From Todiramphus chloris collaris (Eukaryota > Chordata > Aves > Coraciiformes > Alcedinidae), in NCBI GenBank assembly GCA_025345505.1, contig JANVCC010000011.1:7743636-7807635 (forward strand): a DNA stretch of 64,000 nt. Reading direction: 5' to 3'. Each line of letters begins with the position of its first letter. The first letter of the stretch is position 1. Shown in pieces: positions 59,604 through 64,000 of the stretch. A program made the translations under genes and the position numbers. The notes below the pieces were generated by a model. That model saw only the letters and a program-made list of their open reading frames with translations. It was not told where the DNA came from and made no database searches.

Positions 59604-62600
59604 TGAATTGGCGTCAAATTTTTTTCACAGGTGACAGTCAGACAGCCCTGTTCCTAAGAACCACAGCTTGAAGAATAGCAATCAACATGCTGTTGCGCTG
59701 ACAGTATGGGTGTCCAGCTTATTTCTACGGTCAGGATATACCTGGGGTGTTTTCACTTCCACTGGCAACTGGGTTCCATAACAGTGTTACTAAAATTCTT
59801 ATTTATTGAAAAAAAAAGAACAAATAATATTAAAATAGAAATGGTTTAAAGCTTTTAATATTGGGGGATTTCTCTGACTGGGAGAGAATAAAATTATTCC
59901 TTAAATTCTTCAGATTTGCATTTCTAGTCCTTAAGTGTCCCTTTCTCTGGTCTTACTCATGAGGAAACAAGGAATCCTTTCAAAATAATTTATGCATCTC
60001 AGCAAAAACCTAACAGAATATCTCTCAATTAATACCTGCCATGCTTTCCATGTGGTTTCTAGTAGCACATTTTAATCCCATATTTTTTCTTCCAAGCATT
60101 AATACATCTGTTATTAAATGTATTTCTGGATGGTAAATGAGTACTCCAGTTGGGTTTTTACCTGTGAATCACAAGGAAGAAGCATTAACAAGTAAAATCT
60201 GACATTGCCCAGGCATTCAAAGAATTCCTTCAGGGCAGTAATTTTATGAACATCATTAATTCACTTCTTTTCTAAACTTTATGTGCAGAACCAAGAATAG
60301 GCTACCATGTTCAACAGCATTTCATGCTACTGGGATTCCTGTAGTCATATATATGTTTATAAAACTCAGCACCGTAGGAGTGAATATAATGAAATTTTAC
60401 TACACCTTATTCATAGAAGAGGGGAAATACAAAGCAATTTTTTTTTTTTCTTCACTGTCTTATGGTGACAGAGACCCTTTGTTCCTCCCAACAGCTACAG
60501 GTTTTTCCTGAGAAATTTTGGGTATGTAAGTTCTTTTACTCTTCAAATTTTCATTTAAAAATGCTAACCATCAATGTAATTAAATTTAAAGTCCTATATC
60601 AAGCACACAAAAGTTTTATGTGAATTATTGCTGGGCCCATGTAACATTTTACATTTGAATTTCACTCATAAGATTTCCTCTAGTCTTTTCTGGGTTACTG
60701 AACACAGCAACAAAATCATAACATTTCCACTGGGCTTTCTGTGCACACACTGAAATTCAGTTTCTGTCTCTGCTGGATTGATGCAGAAACACAAGAGCTG
60801 CACACTAATAACTTGTCACTACTATTCTGTCTCCCTGGTCACAGAAACATTGGTGGGTGAATAACTTAGCAGGAAGTATTACAAATTCTGCTTTTTACCA
60901 AGTTCTAAATTAACAGAGAAAAAATATTCTGGTGATTTTATATCTCTTGTGAAACCTCTGCAGTAGATGGTGTACAAAAAGGAAGGTGCAAGGAGCATGC
61001 CACTCGGAGCGCCATGAGTGTAAGCGCTTCTGAGGCACAAAGCAAGGAGAACTCAAGAGGTCTCTGAGGCCAGAAATTATTACAGCTGTCCTCTCATATC
61101 ACTGCCAGCCCAACACAGGCCACTGAGTATATTAATATTCATGGATACCAGAGGGTCTGCCTGATGTATGCAGGCAGTCTTGGTTCTAAAGCACTGAGGA
61201 GTAGAGACCATTCCTACCCTGTAGACAAACGCGTCTAGTGGTTCACTGACACCGCTGGTTTTTCACTACCACCAAGGCATATTTTAACATCTTGGAAGAA
61301 TAAAGAATACAATCTGACAATCTGAAAATTAAAAATCAGACTGAAATCTCAAAGCAAGTGCACTGAAGGCAAAGTCTTCATTTATATGAAGGTGGGGAAC
61401 AGAGAACTTCTGGGGGATATCTACACTCCTACATCATCAAACCAGGGTCACATAGGTTTTAAAAGACTTCAGACCCAGCTACCTTCTAGCCTTATCAAAG
61501 GATGGCATCCTACCTGCATCACAGCAGAAATGAGCACGCATGATTCAAAAGGGCACAGACCAATAAATCCCCAAATCCCCACATATCTGAGAAGCAGAGT
61601 CAACTGCAAGTGAGGTTGAATGGGATATGATTAAAGCTTTAAAATATTCAATCTTGTGCAGAAAAATCAGACCTACTCTGCACATCACCTGACAGGCAAT
61701 TATGTTTAAACAATTCAGTGCTATCACTTAAAGGTGAAATAAGCATTTTCTTGCATCTGAGTTTCTAAGTGGTAGTCAACAGGTTTCTATTAGTAGGTAA
61801 TGTAGTCCAGAGGTCCGTGTTAATTTAATGGGTCTTATTAAAGCAGTTCATATTATTTTTATATGTAATTTTTCTTTATGTGATCTTTTTAGTAGTTATT
61901 TGAGGCTCTAGTACCATTCATTTTCCATATAATACCTTTGACAATTGAGACAAAGACATTAGGGAATTATACTTCAATTAAAAAAGTACAGAACTTATTC
62001 ATTTTGTGTGGGATCTGTAGCTTCAATATGGAATACATTATGTATTTATCATAACCAAGTGCCTTCTGTTCTATAATACTAGGGAATGTTTCAGGGAAGA
62101 GTCATAGAACTCCAGACCAAAAAAAAGCAAAATAAATAGTCCAGCCTGATAGCACTTGCTTTTACTTCTAAACTACACTAAACCTGTTTATCAAAATACC
62201 TTTTGAATGGATTTTGACTTAGAGGTTTGTATACAAGTTATTTACAGTGAATTCTACATGACCTGGAGCATTTGATCTAGGGAGTTTTGAGGTCGGTTGG
62301 CAATTGGCATTCTTCTTGCTTCCCAGTTTGGGTCAGACAGCAGGATGCTAATAATACAGATCATAGTCTGCATGGTAAATTTTCTTCTGTAACCCTAAAA
62401 TATTTATTGAGGTCTCATATCTCTAGATTCAGCAATGACAATTCTATTTGGAAGAAAGACATTTTCTAGCTGAAACAGCATTCTCAGATCATATTTTCAT
62501 CTCTTTTCTTCTTAGCAGGAGACACATAAAACAATGAGGTGTTTATTCTTCTAGAAGCTAACTTAAAAAAAAAGCACTGTACTTAAACCCGCAGCTGAAT

Positions 62601-63673
62601 CAGGACTTTGTATCTTAAAGCAATTATGTTATTAAATCCAAATTTTTCAAAACATTTAATTACTGCACACATCTCCTCAACTATAATGGAACTGAGAAGT
62701 ATAGTTTCCTGAGTCAGAGTCACAGAGACAGTCATCAATACCCATTTAATGACATGGTGACATGGGCTTACTTAAAACTTTAGTAAACAAATGGGCTGGA
62801 TTCTACTCCTCATTAGTCTTCAAGAGCTCCAGAAGAATGGTAACCTATCCTTTCATGTTCTCAGAAACAAAAATACAAACATTCTTTTCTCAGCTGCCTT
62901 ACAAGAGTTTTCAATATTCATTGCTCTTAATTAGCTAGACCATAACTAGTATTTGTATCAAGAAAAGTTAATGCATTCAGTATATATGTACTGAATGGAA
63001 TAACTGTGTTTAAATTGCTATCATTACTCTCCTTCCTTTTTGAGGATCAGGATCTATGATTATGAACTCAAATTATTTTAATTAAAACATCATTAGATTG
63101 TAAAATTAACATATCAAATGAGAGATGGCATTCTGTGTAAGAGGCAAACACAGTTTCATAAAAGGCTTTGTACACATCCCACAGTGCATAGCACCATAAA
63201 TTCAGTGAAGGAAATGTTACCAAAGGACTTATGCTGTGTAAATACAACAAAAGGCAGTTACACTGGAGGGCAGATCAAAGCAATACACATCAGCAGTATG
63301 TAGAAAGCACAGGACCTTTATTAAGGCAGAAGAATTAACATCCTGCACAGTCATAAAAGCCACCTTCACGGTGTGACTCAGCTTTTTCAAAAGAAACTAT
63401 ACACATGCATTTTTCTACACTGAGTTACTGTCAGTAGTTGCCACCACAACACGAACTGCCTTATTTCATGAGTTATTAAGTAAGGCCAAGATGATTGTGT
63501 CATTTGGCACAAGGACATCACAGCGAGAGCTGTCTGCACTGTATCTATGGTGTTGGGGAGTGGGATTTGGAGTTCATCTACAAGTGTCTCAACTCCTGTC
63601 TTTAGACTTTGGAATCACATAAAAGGGAGGTAGAAGCCTTGTCTTTGTTCCACTACTAGTATCAGTCAAAGTT
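59604..63673. other. long unique AT-rich stretch, no gene seen
   Basis: About 4 kb with no supported gene or repeat. A T-run lies near 60440-60450. Open frames up to about 80 codons look random. Confidence 0.5.
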
Positions 63674-63910
63674 TCACAGAATCAGAGGATAATTGAGGCT
63701 GGAAGAGAGATGTGAGATCATGTAGTTGAATGCCTCTGTCAGACTTAAATTGACAGGGCCTTGTTTGATTAACCTTATAGTATCACCAGGGATAGAGGTT
63801 CCACAATCATTCTGTGAAACGTGTTCCATAGTTTGATCAACATCACTGTGAAATCAGAATTTTTTATTTCCTCGTTTTAGATTCTTTGTAGACTTCATTG
63901 TTCTGTGTGG
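63674..63910 (-). mobile_element. CR1 3' end, diverged
   Basis: CACAGAATCAGAGGATAATTGAGGCTGGAAGAGAGATGTGAGATCATGTAGTTGAATGC matches the CR1 3' end in minus orientation with more decay than the other copies. It is followed by CAGGGATAGAGGTTCCACAATCATTCTGTGAAACGTGTTCCATAGTTTGATC and CACTGTGAAATCAGAATTTTTTATTTCC, the end of the coding region. The right edge is unclear and may continue past 63910 toward the window end. Confidence 0.8.
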
Positions 63911-64000
63911 GGCTTCACATGTAGAAACTTCTCTGTAGAAAATATGTTTTGTGTTTCTTCAAGTTCTTCATTCACACTCATTTCTAGAAATGAAATTTCT

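Noticed and set aside
1..64000. CRISPR arrays, tRNA or rRNA genes, bacterial operons
   Set aside because: No regularly spaced repeats, cloverleaf or ribosomal sequence found. The content is vertebrate retroelement-bearing DNA.

Overview
This window looks like bird nuclear DNA, probably from a passerine or close relative, lying in an AT-rich, gene-poor part of a large chromosome. The main evidence is a set of CR1 LINE fragments with the avian hallmarks: 5' truncation, no poly(A) tail, and a short 3' run of ATTCTRTG-type 8-mers. Long terminal repeats of the kind common in passerine endogenous retroviruses are also present. I find no host gene that I can support, and no tRNA, rRNA, CpG island or CRISPR array. 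Every long open frame that I can explain is either a CR1 reverse-transcriptase remnant or a chance frame across an LTR or unique DNA.

Layout: 1-9.5 kb is AT-rich unique sequence with one CR1 fragment (3915-4738), faint MIR-like traces and two short palindromes. 9.5-17.3 kb is the CR1-rich part, with three minus-strand copies (9552-11368, 13216-14230, 16565-17243). The first keeps a recognisable reverse-transcriptase palm. 17.3-32 kb is mostly unique, with one plus-strand CR1 3' end (23935-24310), an A-rich tract and a perfect (TTTTG)9 microsatellite. 32-37.4 kb carries two solo LTRs of different families. 37.4-52 kb is unique sequence with two very diverged, older CR1 remnants (43020-43480, 45900-46230), MIR-like pieces, and a 24-bp tandem duplication whose two differences look like CpG decay. 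52.4-56.7 kb is an accessory cluster: two LTRs in tandem, then CR1, an inverted LTR and an LTR end packed edge to edge, then another CR1 end. 56.7-64 kb is unique apart from an A-rich tract, a 44-bp interstitial telomeric (TTAGGG-like) array at 59560-59603 and a CR1 3' end at 63674.

There are no genes working together here. The content is a record of successive retroelement insertions in a neutral or regulatory desert. I see no sign of a new biological system. The best leads are the interstitial telomeric array, the composite repeat junction at 54.8-55.9 kb, the CpG-decay duplication, and the GC-richer patch at 40.9-41.4 kb. Repeat family assignments rest on recalled consensus patterns, not on a database search.
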